From the NCBI RefSeq assembly GCF_023159225.1, contig NC_063161.1, positions 71,390,767 to 71,454,766 of the forward strand: DNA of 64,000 nucleotides. The letters are read 5' to 3'. This document shows, in pieces, positions 1 through 11,050 of the stretch. The translations under genes and the position numbers were made by a program. Numbering within the stretch: the first letter of the stretch is position 1; each line of letters opens with the position of its first letter. This DNA is from Perognathus longimembris pacificus. Taxonomy: Eukaryota; Chordata; Mammalia; Rodentia; Heteromyidae. The notes under the pieces were generated by a model that worked only from the letters and a program-made list of their open reading frames with translations, was not told the DNA's origin and made no database searches.

Positions 1-710
1 CAGGCCCTGAGTTCAAGCCCCAGGACTGGCAAACAAAAAGAAAAAGAAATAGATGCCATGTTTGTCTGCTGTAACAGTGTTTGCTTTCTATAGTTTCAGT
101 TACCTACAGCCAACTGCAATCCGGAATCATTCAACAAAACCCCCCAGAAGTAAACTAATTCACAAGTTTCCTGTGGTACACCATTCGAGTGTAATCTAGC
201 TCCCTCCCAAATCCAGCCTCTGCCCAGCATACCCACAAGGAAGCCCATGCCCACCCTCAGTCATGTGGTACATATCCAAGTGGTTAGGCCAATCAGACCC
301 CTACCTCTCAGGGGCTGTGGTCAAGTACTCTAAAGCATGAGAGTAGTAGAGCTGACAATTTTGTTCAAACATGGTGTTTTCATTGTTTCGTTTGATTAAC
401 AGTTACTATTGTTAGATGCCATCTATGCTCATAATTAGGTTAAATACGTGGCTGTGTACTTACAGGGTAAAAACAGTGTGTACAGGTTTAGTAAAATATG
501 AGGTTTCAGGAATCTGCTGGGGTTCTTAGAATGTAATCTCCTAGGGAAAAGGGAGGTAGAACTATAGAATTTTTTTTCAGCCAAAGCATTTTTCTTTTAA
601 AGCCATACACTCTGCGCACATGTGCACACACACACACACGCACACATACAAACATACTCACAGAGCTAAAAGCTCATATTACAACTTACAACCTCCTCAT
701 TTTTACTCTT

Positions 711-910
711 TTTTTTTTTGGCCAGTCCTGGGCCTTGGACTCTGGGCCTGAGCACTGTCCCTGGCTTCTTCCCGCTCAAGGCTAGCACTCTGCCACTTGA
801 GCCACAGCGCCACTTCTGGCCGTTTTCTGTATATGTGGTGCTGGGGAATCGAACCTAGGGCCTCGTGTATCCGAGGCAGGCACTCTTGCCACTAGGCTAT
901 ATCCCCAGCC
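711..910 (-). mobile_element. ID-headed dimeric SINE with 16-base target duplication
   Basis: Read on the minus strand it has an ID head (GGGGCTGGGGATATAGCC start, B box near the CCCAGCACC motif), then the ID-like tail and a poly-A. The same 16-base host sequence flanks it at 695-710 and 911-926, so it is a clean and fairly young insertion. Confidence 0.9.
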
Positions 911-999
911 CCTCATTTTTACTCTTGACCTGGCCTTTTTGAGTCTTGAACCCTGCTAGCGTTAAGATTCTCTGTATTCCCTCCCACATAGCTTTTCTT

Positions 1000-1233
1000 G
1001 TGCGAGTACAAGCGCTTGAACTCAGGGCCTGGATCTGTCCCAGAGCTTTTGTACTCAAGGCTAGTGCTCTATAGGCTCTACATCGGGCCATGGCTACAAT
1101 TTCAGTTTTTTGGAGGCTAGGATATAAGAGTCTCATGGTCTTTCCGGCCCAGGCCCAGGCTGGTTTAGAACCATGATCCTCAGATCTCAGCCTCCTGAGT
1201 ACCTGGGATTACTGGCGTGAGTCACGAAGCCCG
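1000..1233 (-). mobile_element. B1-headed composite SINE
   Basis: The minus strand carries the B1/7SL-like head with its CTCAGGAGGCTGAGATC block, followed by the ID-like tail ending GAGTTCAAGCGC. It is diverged. Confidence 0.75.
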
Positions 1234-1539
1234 TCTGTGTCTGGCCTATTGGCAGTAATATCTTGGACTCCATATTTTCTCCTCATCTCTAGAACCTTCC
1301 CCACAGAATCCTCACCCTGCTCTCCCGCGACGGCCCTTTTATCAGTCCCCACAAGTTTCTCAACAACCCCCATGACCCTCCCACCCGTCGCTCACCCTTT
1401 TTCTCGCCTTCCCCCCCCCGCCCCACCCCCCCCCCGCTCGCTAAGGGCTCCCAGGCGCGGGGACCGCGTTCTCATCCCCCCTTCACCCCATCCTCCCACC
1501 GACCCCACGACAGCACCGTTACCATGACGACGGGGCCTC

Positions 1540-2680
1540 TCCACTCTGAAGTCCAGGACCTGGTTGCTATGGCTTCCGCTTCTCCGCCTCCGGCCCCGCC
1601 CGCGCGCCGCGCAGCGTCCGCGTCTGCGCAGTTCTCAGTCTCGCGAGGGGCCCTGGAGCCCGGGGGCGGGGCCAGATGGGCGGGGCCCTGCGTGACGGGG
1701 CGTGTCTCAGGCCCGGGGACGGGCAAAGAGAGAAAGGATCGGAGGGGGAGCGGCGCGGGCGCCTACGGAGGCCGCAGAGGGACACGCCGAGCCGGAGGCT
1801 GCAGGATGGTAGGCTGTGCGGGGGGAGGGGAGGGGGGCCGAGGGGCGTGGGCTGCACCCGCGGGGGGCCTTGAGGGCCGTCCTCGGGGGGTGGGGGGGGT
1901 CACCCAGTCTTCCCTCTGGTCCTCCGAGTCCCCTACTTCCCTGAGCAGGTGGGCGAGCCGGCCTTTGGAGGAAAAGCTGGAAATCGCCCTCCGGAGCGGG
2001 GCGGAAAGGGGCGGGGAGGGGACGCGTTTTGGGGACGCGGGGGGCCCGGTGGCGGGGCGGTGGGGCCGTCCTGCGCTCGGAGGAGCGTTCTGGGGCGCGG
2101 GACTCGGACCCGGGTCCCAGGGACCCCGGCCACTGGAGACGACGCCCGAAGGAGAGGGGCGCAGGGGTCCTCTTGGAGAAGCGGGGTGAGGGGGTTCCGG
2201 GAGTCCTCCTCCGTGCGGACCCACGGGGCGCGGCCCGGCGGGGAGCCGCGAGTTTCCGGGTCGGGCTCCACTTCTGACCATGCACGCCCCAAGGCCCCGC
2301 TGAGCTCGCGGGCTTGCTGTTGGGGACCCAGGCTTTGGGGTCCCCCTTTCCGGTGTTGTGAGCCTCCCCGCGGCCCCTCAACACCCACCCTGTCCTCTTT
2401 CCGGACCCCAGGCCTTCCGCCTTCCTGCTGACTCCCCACCCCTGACCTCCTTGAGGGAGGGGTTGCCCAGTTCTGAACCCCGACTCAAGTCTGCGAACTA
2501 GCCCAGCGCCCCCTCCCCCCCGCGCCGCGTCCCAGCCCTGTGCCCCGCGGCTGGGCTTTGGGCCCGCGTCCTGGAACGGGGAGGCCGAGGTGTGCGGGGT
2601 ACCGAGCACTCCGCACCCCATCGCATTCCAAGTTCGTTCCTTGTTCCACTGCCTTTCCCAGGGAGCCACCCCGAGTGACC
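1540..2680 (+). promoter_or_regulatory. AP1S1: CpG-island promoter of AP1S1
   Basis: This is a GC- and CpG-rich block spanning exon 1 and the first part of intron 1. It has GC boxes (for example 1662-1672), a TCTCGCGAGG element at 1639-1648 that is one base off the BANP-type palindrome, and no TATA box near the expected start. The exact transcription start is not visible; it should lie a short way upstream of the ATG at 1806. Confidence 0.7.
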
Positions 2681-5600
2681 TCTCCCTGGGAGAGGCCGAA
2701 AGGGGGCCTGGACATGGGGAGGGAGGGGGTCTGGGGTCCTGGTCACGGGGGTGGGGGTGGGGACCGGGGTCAGGGGGCCTGGTCACCAGGGAGGGGGGGT
2801 GGGGACCGGGGTCACGGGGTCTGGTTGGGAGGGGTGTTCCCGGGTCTGGGGGCCTTGTCACAGGGAGGGGAATTAAGACAGAAAAGTGACAGGTCCTTAT
2901 AGGGATGGAATGTGAAGATGGCTGAGGAGGTGAGGGTGGAGTTGAGCTCCCATTAACCAGGTGTGGCCATGGCTGGATTGCATCTCCAGAGAAAGATCCA
3001 GGAGTTTATGGCCAGGACAGGGTGCAAAACAGGGGGCAGAGACAGAAAACCCCTGTTGCCTTGGGGTATAGTACAAAGTGCCTACCATGTGTCAGACACT
3101 GTTGTGTGTATCAACTCATTTAACCCCTGTAACAGGTTTTAAGGAGAGTGTGTGTGTGTGCGCCGGTCCTGGGGCTTGAACTCAGAGCCTGGGTGCTAGC
3201 CCTGATTTTTTTTTTTTGCTCAGGGCTAGCAGTATACCACTTTGACCACTTCTAACTCTTTGCTGGTAGAGTTCCACCCAACTTTCCTGCCTGGGCTGGC
3301 TTTGAACCACAATTCTCAGATCTCAGCCTCCTGAGAAGCTAGGATTACAGGTGGGAACCACCAGTACCCAGCTAAAGAAATGGTTTTTATAATTTTTTTT
3401 AATATAATAAACTGAGGCCAACTACTTAAAGTAACTTGCTTAAAGCCAAACCCAACTTAGGAGAGTCAGGATTTGAACCTGAATGATAGACCTGAAAACA
3501 CCAAAGACAAGAAAGACACCTCCTGGTGGGACCCAGGGAAGGGCTGGGTTTCTGGAGGTTTGGTTTTGGTTTTGTGCCAGTCCTGGGGCTAGAACTCTGG
3601 GCCTGGTGGCTGTCCTTTAGCTAGAAGAAAAAGGCTCTGAAGCAAATGTCTACCTCTTAGCTCTGGTCCTCCTCCTTCCTCCAGATGCGATTCATGCTGC
3701 TGTTTAGCCGGCAGGGAAAACTTCGGCTACAAAAATGGTACCTGGCCACATCAGACAAGGAACGGAAGAAAATGGTGCGGGAACTCATGCAGGTTGTCCT
3801 GGCTCGAAAACCCAAGATGTGCAGCTTCCTGGAGTGGAGGGATCTCAAAGTTGTCTATAAGAGGTGACTCTCCACCTGGCTCAGACCCCCTTGAGTTGAT
3901 CTGGCTGGATTGGAGTTTGGCAGAGGGTTGGGAGGCTGAGAAATAAGCATGTTAGGTCAGACAGAGCTAGGAGCTAAGGACACAAGACACACCACTGGTA
4001 AACACCAGCATCTCTTGCTTTCCAAATTTCCCTTGAGCAGTGTCTTTCTTTTTTGACCTTACTAGGATTTGAACTCAGGGCATTGCCCTTGGCAATTTCT
4101 GTTTCTGTTTTTGCCTCATGCTTGGTTGGTTTGCTTGCTCATAGCTAGTGCTCTACCACTTGAGCCACTCCTCCAGCCCTTCTTTTTGCTGTGGATATTT
4201 TTTTTTGGTTGGTCATAGGGCTTGAACTCAGGGCCTAGGTGCTGTCCCTGATCTCTTTTGCTCAAGGCTAGCACTCTTCCATTTGAGCTACCGCATCACT
4301 TCCAGTTTTCTAGTGGTGAATTGGAAATAAGAGTCTCACAGACTTTCCTGTCTGGGCTGGCTTCAAACTGTGATCCTCAGTCAGATCTCAGCCTCCTGAG
4401 TAGCTAGGATTGCAGGCGTTGAGCCACCAGTGCCCAGCTTGCTGTGGTTTTTTTGTTTTGTTTTGTTTTTTGTTTTTGTTTTAATGCCAGTGCTGGGGGC
4501 TTGAACTCAGGGCCTCGGTCCCTGAGCTTCTTTTGCTCAAGGCGAGTGCTTTACCACTTGAGCCACAGCTCCACTTACTGGTGTGTTTCTTTTATTTTTT
4601 GGTAGATAAGAGTCTCACAGATTTCCCTGCTGGGGCTGGCTTCAAACTGCAGTCCTCAGATCTCAGCCTCCTGAGCAGCTGGGATTACAGGCTTAAGCCA
4701 CCAGCGCCTCACTCAAGCCTGATTCTTGCCTCCTACATATAACCTCTGTCCTTCTAGCCTTTATCTAGTCCCTGTCTTGCATTGTCATTCACTACTCAGA
4801 GGCCCTGCCCCTCTCACAACACCCACACATGCCCCCCCCACCACCACCCCCACACACAGAGTGGCTGTTTTTGTGAACTGGTGAATTAGTTGGCTCAAGG
4901 TTTTGCTGAGTCAAATGGAGACGGTCAGAGGGCAAGAAAAAGAGAGAACACACTTGGACTCTGGACCGCCCTACCTGTGTCCATTCAGGGCTCAGACTTC
5001 AGGCTGGGCGGGAGGGGTGTGTGCACAATGTCGGGGTCTGGAAGCTGGCTCCCAGCTGTCCTCTGTGTCCCCTCCTCAGATATGCAAGCCTCTACTTCTG
5101 CTGTGCCATCGAGGGCCAAGACAATGAGCTCATCACGCTGGAGCTCATCCATCGATATGTGGAGCTCCTGGACAAGTACTTTGGCAGCGTGAGTCCTTCC
5201 CTCCTGCCCTCACTTGCCTACCCAGCAGGCCTCTCATTCTGCTAAACTGTTTTTCTTCCTGGGGCTTCAACTGAGATTGGGCACTGTCCTTTAGCTTTTT
5301 GGCTCAAGGCTATTACTCCCATCATTTGAGCCACAGCTCCACTTTCAGCTTTTTGGTGATTTACTGGAGGTAGTCTCACAGATTTGCCTGCCCAGGCTAG
5401 CTCTAAACTGAGATCCTCAAATCTCAGCCTCCTAAGTAGCTGATGTGAGCCATCTGTACTGGCTTCTTTTCTGCTGAACTGTAAGGAAAGCCCATTCAGC
5501 TTTTCTCTGCACTGGAAAACTCAAGGGAAAGGGAAAGTTGGAGCAGCAAGAACCCCAATTAATCTCCCCTGCTAAGCTCTAAGCCTATTAGCCAAGTCCC

Positions 5601-8600
5601 TTAATTGGTCCTAGGGCTTGGGATCAGGGAGAGGGAAGAGTCCAGTATGAGTCCAGCACTTAATTAATCTACTTAGAGCTTGGCTTACACTTTATTTTTT
5701 TATTTTTTATTTTTTTGGCCAGTCCTAGGGCTTGAACTCAGGGCCTGGGTGCTGTCCCTGAGCTGCTTTTTGCTCAAGGCTAGCACTCTGCCACTTGAAT
5801 CACAGTGCCACTTCCAGCTTTTTTGAGTAGTTTATTGGCGGTAAGAGTCTTATGGTGACTTTTCTGCCTGGGCTGACTTGGAATCTGAATCCTCAGATCT
5901 CAGCCTCCTGAGTAGCTAGGATACTGGTGTGAACCATTGGCGCCCCACTTGGCTCTCATTTCTGTGTATAAAGACAGAGACCCAGTTCTGATTTTTATAG
6001 TGGCTCCTGATTTTGGCTTGGTGGTAGGATCTTTTTTTTTTCCTTTATTGTCAAAATGAAGTACAGAGGGGTTACAGTTTCATATGTAAGGCAGTGAGTA
6101 TATTTCTTGTTCAACTTGTTACCTCCTCCCTCATTTTCCCCCGCCTCCCCCTCCCCCTTTTCCTCTGCCCCACCATGAGTTGTATAGTTGGTTTACACCA
6201 AATAGTTTTGGTGCTAGAATCTTCTGGAGGGTTTTGTTTTTGTTATTGTTTGCTAGTTTTCACTTATTTTTATGCTTGTATTGGGATTTGATCTTCAGGG
6301 CCTGGATGCTGCACCTATTTTTTTTTTTTTTTTGCTCAAGGCTGGTACTCTACCACCTGAGCCACAGCTCCACTTCTGGCTTTTTGCTGGTTAATTGGAG
6401 ATAAGAGTCTCTTGGACTTTCCTGTGCAGGCTGCCTTCAAACTACAATCCTCAGATCTTAGCCTCCTGAGTGGCTAGGAGACAGGCATAAGCCACCAGCA
6501 TCTGGTGTTAAGAGTTTTTGGTTATTTTTTATAGGTTTCTGTTTGTTTTCCTTTTTTTTTTTTCCCAGAGCTGAGGACCAAACTCAGGGCCTTGTGCTCA
6601 CCAGGCAGGCGCTCTTCCACTGAGCTAAATCCCCAGCCCCTTTGGTTAATGTTTTGTTTTGTTTTGTGCCAGTTCTGGGGCTTGAACTCCAAGTCTGGGC
6701 ACTGCTCCTGAGCTTCTATTGGCTTAACATTAGAATTTAACCACTTGAGCCACAGCTCCATGTCCAGCTTTTTTTTCTTTTTCTTTTTCTTTTTCTTTTT
6801 CTTTTTCTTTTTCTTTTTCTTTTTCTTTTTTTTGGTGGTTAATTGGAAATAAGAGTCTCATGAAGCCAGGCACCAGTGGCTCACACCTGTAACCCTAGCT
6901 ACTCAGGAGGCTGAGATCTGAGGGTTGCAGTTCAAAGTCAACTGAGAAGGAATGTTCATGAGACTCTTATCTTCAATTAATCACAGAAGAAGCCAGAAGT
7001 AGCACTGTGGCTCAAATGGTAGAGTACTAGCCATGAACAAAATAGTGCAGGGATAGTGCCCAGGGCCAGAGTTCAGGGTAACTGTGTTCAAAAACAAATA
7101 TACTCAGAATATGGCCTAGTGGCAAGAGTGCTTGCCTTGTATACATGAAGCCCTGAGTTCGATTCCCCAGCACCACATTTATAGAAAATGGCCAGAAGTG
7201 GCACTGTGGCTCAAGTGGCAGAGTGCTAGCCTTGAGCAAAAAGAAGCCAGGGACAGTGCTCAGGCCCTGAGTCCAAGGCCCAGGATTGGCAAAAAAAAAA
7301 AAATGTACTCATTACCTTATTTATGTAACTGTAAACACCACCAACCCACCCCCGCTCATCACCTTTTCAGTAAGATTTTTTTTTTTTTGGCCAGTCCTGG
7401 GCCTTGAACTCAGGGCCTGAGCACTGTCCCTGGCTTCCTTTTGCTCAAGGCTAGCACTCTGCCACTTGAGCCACAGCGCCACTTCTGGCCGTTTTCCATA
7501 TATGTGGTGCTGGGGAATCGAACCCAGGGCCTCATGTATACGAGGCAAGCTCTCTTGCCACTAGGCCATATCCCCAGCCCCTCGGTAAGATTTTTTTTAA
7601 AAAGGAAGAGTCTCACAGACTTTCCTGCCTGGGCTGGCTTTGAACCTCAGTCCTCAGATCTCAGCTTCCTGAGCAGCTAGGATTAGAGGCATGAGCCGTT
7701 GGTGCCCAGCCTTGAAGAGTTTTTTTAAAATATGGGTGTGCAGAAATTCAACATTAAGTCATGTGGGAATAGCCCGGGGTTTAATAGTCAGGTCTGATCC
7801 TAGACATGGATTAGCAGGGTGACTTCACTGCTAGTCTCCTACTTGGCAGTCAGAGCTCTTTGGAGCTCTCCAGTTGGTCTGCATCTGCCTTGTAAGTTGA
7901 TGCTGATATCCTCATCTTCAGGTGGGGAAACTGAGTCTCAGAGACATTCTGTGGTGTGTACAGCTAGCTGGTTATATAGGTAAAGCTCAGCTTGGACTCA
8001 GGTCTCCCCCACAGTGCCTGTTTATGGAGGGGAGGGCACCAAAGCCTCTGATGGGGGTGATGGTATAGAATTTAGGGGAAAAGCAGAAGGAACTATTTCG
8101 TGTTCAGGGAGAAAGGCAGGAGGAAGAAAAGAAGGCCTGGCATGGTTGGGCTTGCCTGTAATCCAGCACTAAGGGCTGAAGCATGATGACTTGGAGTTCC
8201 AGGCCAGACTGGGCTACTTGGCCAGACCCTGTTTTTGTTTGTTTATGTGTGTGTTTTTAAAGAAGAAGCAGCTGAGCCTTGGTGACTCAGGCCTGTAGTC
8301 CCAGCTACTCAAGAGGCTGAGATCTGAGGATCGTGGTTCAGAGTCAACCCTAGCGAGGAAGTCTGTGAGGCTCTTATCTCCAGTTAACCACCAGAATACC
8401 AGAAGTGGAGTTGTAGCTCAAAGTGGTAGAGCACTAGTCTTGAGCACAACAGCTCAGGGATGTGGCTCAAGCCCTAAGTTCAAGCCCCACATCCAACCAA
8501 AACATAAAAGCAGGAGTGGAAGGAGACCAAAATAAGTATTAAGGCCTGGGAATTAGGAGCATCTGAGACCAGCATTAAAACGCAAAGTGGAGCTGGTCAA

Positions 8601-10521
8601 CTTGGCTCACACCTGTAATCCCAGCTACTCAAGAGGCTCAGATCTGAGAATTGCATTTCAAAGCCAGACCAAGCAGGAAAGCTCATAATACTCCAAAAAT
8701 CCAGAAGTGGAGCTGGAGCTGTGGCCTAAGTGGTAAGAATGTCATGAGAAAAGCAAAGGACAGGGCTGGGGATATGGCGTAGTGGCAAGAGTGCTTGCTT
8801 CGTATACATGAAGCCCTGGGTTCAATTCCTCAGCACCACATATACTGAAAACAGCCAGAAGTGGCACTGTGGCTCAAGTGGCAAAGTGCTAGCCTTGAGA
8901 AAGAAAAAGGGGGGGGGGGGGGGGGGGGAACAGTGCTCAGGCCCTGAGTCCAAGCTCCAGGACTGGCAAAAAAAAAAAAGGGAAGGACAGGGGGTACACC
9001 TCAGCACTCTGTTCCTCTCCTCCTCCCAGGTGTGCGAGCTGGACATCATCTTCAACTTTGAGAAAGCCTACTTTATCCTGGACGAGTTCCTGATGGGCGG
9101 GGACGTGCAGGACACCTCCAAGAAAAGCGTGTTGAAAGCCATTGAGCAGGCTGACCTTCTGCAGGAGGTACGGGCCCGGCACAGTGAGGAGGAGGAGGAG
9201 GAGGAAGAAAGCCGTGGCAGGGGGTACCCTGCCTCCCCCGGACACCCTGCTCATCGCCGGGGGGGCCCCCTTCCCTGCGGCGTGTACCCCCCTGCACTGG
9301 CGGCTGCACAACTGGCCTCCAGTCTCTGACACCTCCCCCTCCAGGATGGACATGGGTGAAAGGCCATCAGGTGCCACGTTAACTGTCCTGTTAGTCCTCT
9401 CCCTGCACTCCCTGTCCTCCAGGACTCAAGGTGTCAGGGCCTAGCTAAATTCCCTTTTTTTGACTGCTTTGATGCTTCTCTTGGCCTGCAGGCTTACTCA
9501 GAACTCGGCAAGGGGTGCCTGGTAGATCAGTCTCAGTGTTTGTGTTTCTGGTAGATCAGTCTTTGTTTTTCCCCTCCTATGGTACTAAGGACTGACTTTG
9601 GTCATGGGCTTGCTAGCACTTAACCATCCCCAATCCAGATCCGTCTCTTCAGGCTGGACACCAGTGGTCACGCCTGTAATCCTAGCTACTCAGGAGGCTG
9701 AGAGATCTGAGGGTTGCAGTTCAGAGCCAGCCCAAGCCCAGGCAGTGAAGTTTGTGAGACGTTTAACCACCAAAAGGCTGGAAGGAGAGCTGTAACTCAA
9801 GGGGCAGTTTCAGCCTTGACCAAAAATGCCAGATGAGAGTACCAGGCCGCCCTGAGTCTAAGCCTTAGTACTGGCAACCAAAAAGAAAAACTCAGTCTTT
9901 TCTTCCCTCTGATTTACTTACTTTTAAAGAAAAATTATTTGTGGTGAGGCTGGAAATCAGACCTAGGGCCTTGCACAGGGTCAGCAAACAGTCCACCACC
10001 ACTGAGCTACCTGCAACTCTCATAACTCACACTCACACACACTCAAAGGATGGGAGAGGGGCTGGGAATGTGGCTTAGTGGTAGAGTGCTGTCCTAGCAT
10101 GCATGAAACCCTGGGTTCAATTCCTCAGCACCACATATATAGGAAAATCCAGAAGTGGTGCTGTGGCTCAAGTGGTAGAGTGCTATGCTAGCCTTGAGCA
10201 AAAAGAAGCCAGGGACAGTGTTCAGGCCCTGAGTTCAAGGCCCAGGACTGGCAAAAAAAGACTGGAGATTGGGGCTGAGTTGAGGCGGGGTACGTGCCCC
10301 CCCCCGCACCCCCTTCCCACCCTCTGCCCCCTCTCTCTGCTTTGCCACCGCTGAGCCTTGGCGCAGGGCGATGAGTCACCAGAATCTGCAGTGCCTGAAT
10401 GAGCTGGCCTGAGCTGGCTGTGAGGAGGGGGAGACCAGCGGAAGTGGGGGGTCATCACTGCAGGAGAGAGAGCTTGCCACTCCACTGGTCCAGCCACACA
10501 CACATGCACACACACATACCT

Positions 10522-10571
<50 letters not shown>

Positions 10572-11050
10572 TTACTAGTAATCTGTTCAGCCCTAATGAC
10601 TCATATCTGCAGTCTGGGGACCGGATGCCATCCTCTTACTGCCCTCTAACCCCCCCAGCACACCCCCAACAGACAGGGCCCTGCTTTCGCCGCCCCCCCC
10701 CAGCAGCCTCCCCCATCCCAGCTTAGCCCCTGAGGCTGGGCCCCTGCACCTCCCCCCAGCTCGGCTTTGGGCTCTCGGTCCCTTAGACTGCTTAGACTGC
10801 TTCTGCCTCTTTGGGTGCTAGGGGTGGTGCTGGGGGGCAGGTGAGCCCCCCACAGGGCTCCCACTGCTCCAGCCTTGGCCTCACATTGGCTTCTCTTCCC
10901 CCCCTCACCCTGTGTCTCTCTGCCTTCCCCCATCCCACTTCTCTCCTCCTCCCCCCTCCTGTCTGCCATTGTCTTGCCCACCCTGCTGTCTGTGTGTCTC
11001 AGGAGGACGAATCGCCGCGCAGTGTGCTGGAGGAAATGGGCCTGGCATAG
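1806..11050 (+). CDS. AP1S1: AP-1 complex subunit sigma-1A, 5 coding exons, 158 aa
   Basis: Small subunit of the AP-1 clathrin adaptor, which sorts cargo at the trans-Golgi network and endosomes. Coding exons are 1806-1808, 3685-3863, 5080-5188, 9030-9167 and 11003-11050 (477 bases, stop included), all with GT-AG borders and joining in frame to 158 residues, the length I recall for human AP1S1. The product starts [20 protein letters not shown] and ends EEMGLA, so the whole longin-type sigma fold is present. The start codon is the last three bases of exon 1, and a second ATG opens exon 2. Exon 1 lies in a CpG island. The 3' end faces VGF. Identity rests on near-perfect recall of the family; AP1S2 and AP1S3 differ more, and the neighbours fit AP1S1. 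Confidence 0.97.
2690..2870 (+). repeat. G-rich minisatellite in AP1S1 intron 1
   Basis: About four imperfect copies of a unit built on GGTCACGGGG, GGGGACCGGGG and GGCCTGG. Many runs of three or more G suggest quadruplex potential on the plus strand. Confidence 0.7.
3066..3487 (+). mobile_element. Ancient MIR split by a younger SINE
   Basis: The 5' part (3066-3148) has the MIR core AAGTGCCTACCATGTGTCAG and an ACTCATTTAA block. The 3' part (about 3392-3487) has ACTGAGGC, AACTTGC and TTTGAACC. Between them a B1-headed SINE lies in reverse (3163-3375). Confidence 0.75.
3163..3375 (-). mobile_element. B1-headed composite SINE inside MIR
   Basis: On the minus strand it starts at the B1-like head and ends in the ID-like tail. 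It interrupts the MIR in AP1S1 intron 1. Confidence 0.8.
4055..4440 (-). mobile_element. Two SINE copies in AP1S1 intron 2
   Basis: A partial ID-like tail at about 4055-4178 is followed by a fuller B1-headed element at about 4206-4440, both on the minus strand. Confidence 0.75.
4485..4712 (-). mobile_element. B1-headed composite SINE in AP1S1 intron 2
   Basis: Near full length on the minus strand, with head block CTGAGATCTGAGGA and tail ending TTCAAGCCCC. Confidence 0.8.
5253..5465 (-). mobile_element. B1-headed composite SINE
   Basis: Diverged copy on the minus strand, starting about 60 bases after AP1S1 exon 3. Confidence 0.7.
5708..5953 (-). mobile_element. B1-headed composite SINE
   Basis: Near complete on the minus strand, with a long A-tail seen as T-rich sequence at 5693-5717. 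Confidence 0.8.
6270..6508 (-). mobile_element. B1-headed composite SINE
   Basis: Minus-strand copy with a poly-T stretch inside its ID-like tail (6318-6333). Confidence 0.75.
6565..6640 (-). mobile_element. Single ID element
   Basis: A monomer of the tRNA-like ID head in reverse, bounded by CCCAGAGC and AATCCCCAGCCCC, without the ID-like tail seen in other copies. Confidence 0.65.
6657..6861 (-). mobile_element. Composite SINE expanded by a hexamer repeat
   Basis: The ID-like tail lies at 6657-6766 and the remaining head fragment at 6833-6861. Between them, replacing the usual junction, is a pure (TTTTTC)n tract. Confidence 0.65.
6768..6832 (+). repeat. (TTTTTC)n microsatellite
   Basis: About ten near-perfect 6-base units inside a SINE. 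Confidence 0.9.
6867..7080 (+). mobile_element. B1-headed composite SINE
   Basis: Plus-strand copy starting AGGCACCAGTGGCTCACACC, with the ID-like tail degenerate. Confidence 0.75.
7103..7303 (+). mobile_element. ID-headed dimeric SINE
   Basis: Plus strand. ID head from the TGGCCTAGTGG A box to CCCCAGCACC, then the ID-like tail and a poly-A stretch. Confidence 0.85.
7381..7581 (-). mobile_element. ID-headed dimeric SINE with target duplication
   Basis: Minus strand. GTAAGATTTTT is present on both sides (7370-7380 and from 7585). It landed in an older B1-headed element, whose head continues at 7594-7712. Confidence 0.85.
7594..7712 (-). mobile_element. Head fragment of an older composite SINE
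   Basis: The minus strand shows only the B1-like head; the ID-like tail is cut off by the neighbouring insertion. Confidence 0.6.
7898..7995 (+). mobile_element. MIR fragment
   Basis: Contains GGGGAAACTGAGTCTCAGAG, an ACAGCTAGCTGG block and GGACTCAGGTCTCCC, typical of the 3' half of MIR. Confidence 0.65.
8136..8232 (+). mobile_element. B1-like monomer
   Basis: GGCCTGGCATGGTTGGGC start and a CCAGACTGGGCTAC right part without the ID-like tail. It resembles a conventional B1 more than the composite copies around it. Confidence 0.6.
8270..8745 (+). mobile_element. Two B1-headed composite SINEs in tandem
   Basis: One copy lies at about 8270-8505 and a second, truncated one at about 8590-8745, both on the plus strand in AP1S1 intron 3. 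Confidence 0.75.
8764..8980 (+). mobile_element. ID-headed dimeric SINE with a G run
   Basis: Plus strand, ending about 50 bases before AP1S1 exon 4. A run of about 20 G (8909-8928) replaces part of the tail. Confidence 0.8.
9652..9890 (+). mobile_element. B1-headed composite SINE
   Basis: Diverged plus-strand copy in AP1S1 intron 4. Confidence 0.7.
10058..10258 (+). mobile_element. ID-headed dimeric SINE
   Basis: Plus strand with an intact ID head, ID-like tail and A-run, in AP1S1 intron 4. Confidence 0.85.
10524..10570 (+). repeat. (CA)n microsatellite
   Basis: An uninterrupted CA tract of about 23 units in AP1S1 intron 4, preceded by a less pure CA-rich stretch. Confidence 0.95.

Larger units (their letters stand above)
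1..1539. other. Intergenic sequence upstream of AP1S1
   Basis: No coding exon is recognisable. It holds the tail of a SINE (1-45), a short CA tract (about 627-648), a complete ID-headed SINE (711-910), a second SINE (about 1000-1233) and a C-rich stretch at 1409-1435 next to the CpG island. Confidence 0.7.

Noticed and set aside
1707..2861. 384-codon open frame on the minus strand in the AP1S1 CpG island
   Set aside because: Pro-rich translation of a G-rich island and minisatellite; there is no conserved feature.
7108..7180. tRNA-like A and B boxes in many places
   Set aside because: They belong to ID-type SINE heads with A-tails and target duplications, not to tRNA genes.
8909..8928. Long G and C homopolymers (also 25951-25963 and 59342-59357)
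   Set aside because: Treated as low-complexity expansion or possible assembly slippage, with no function assigned.
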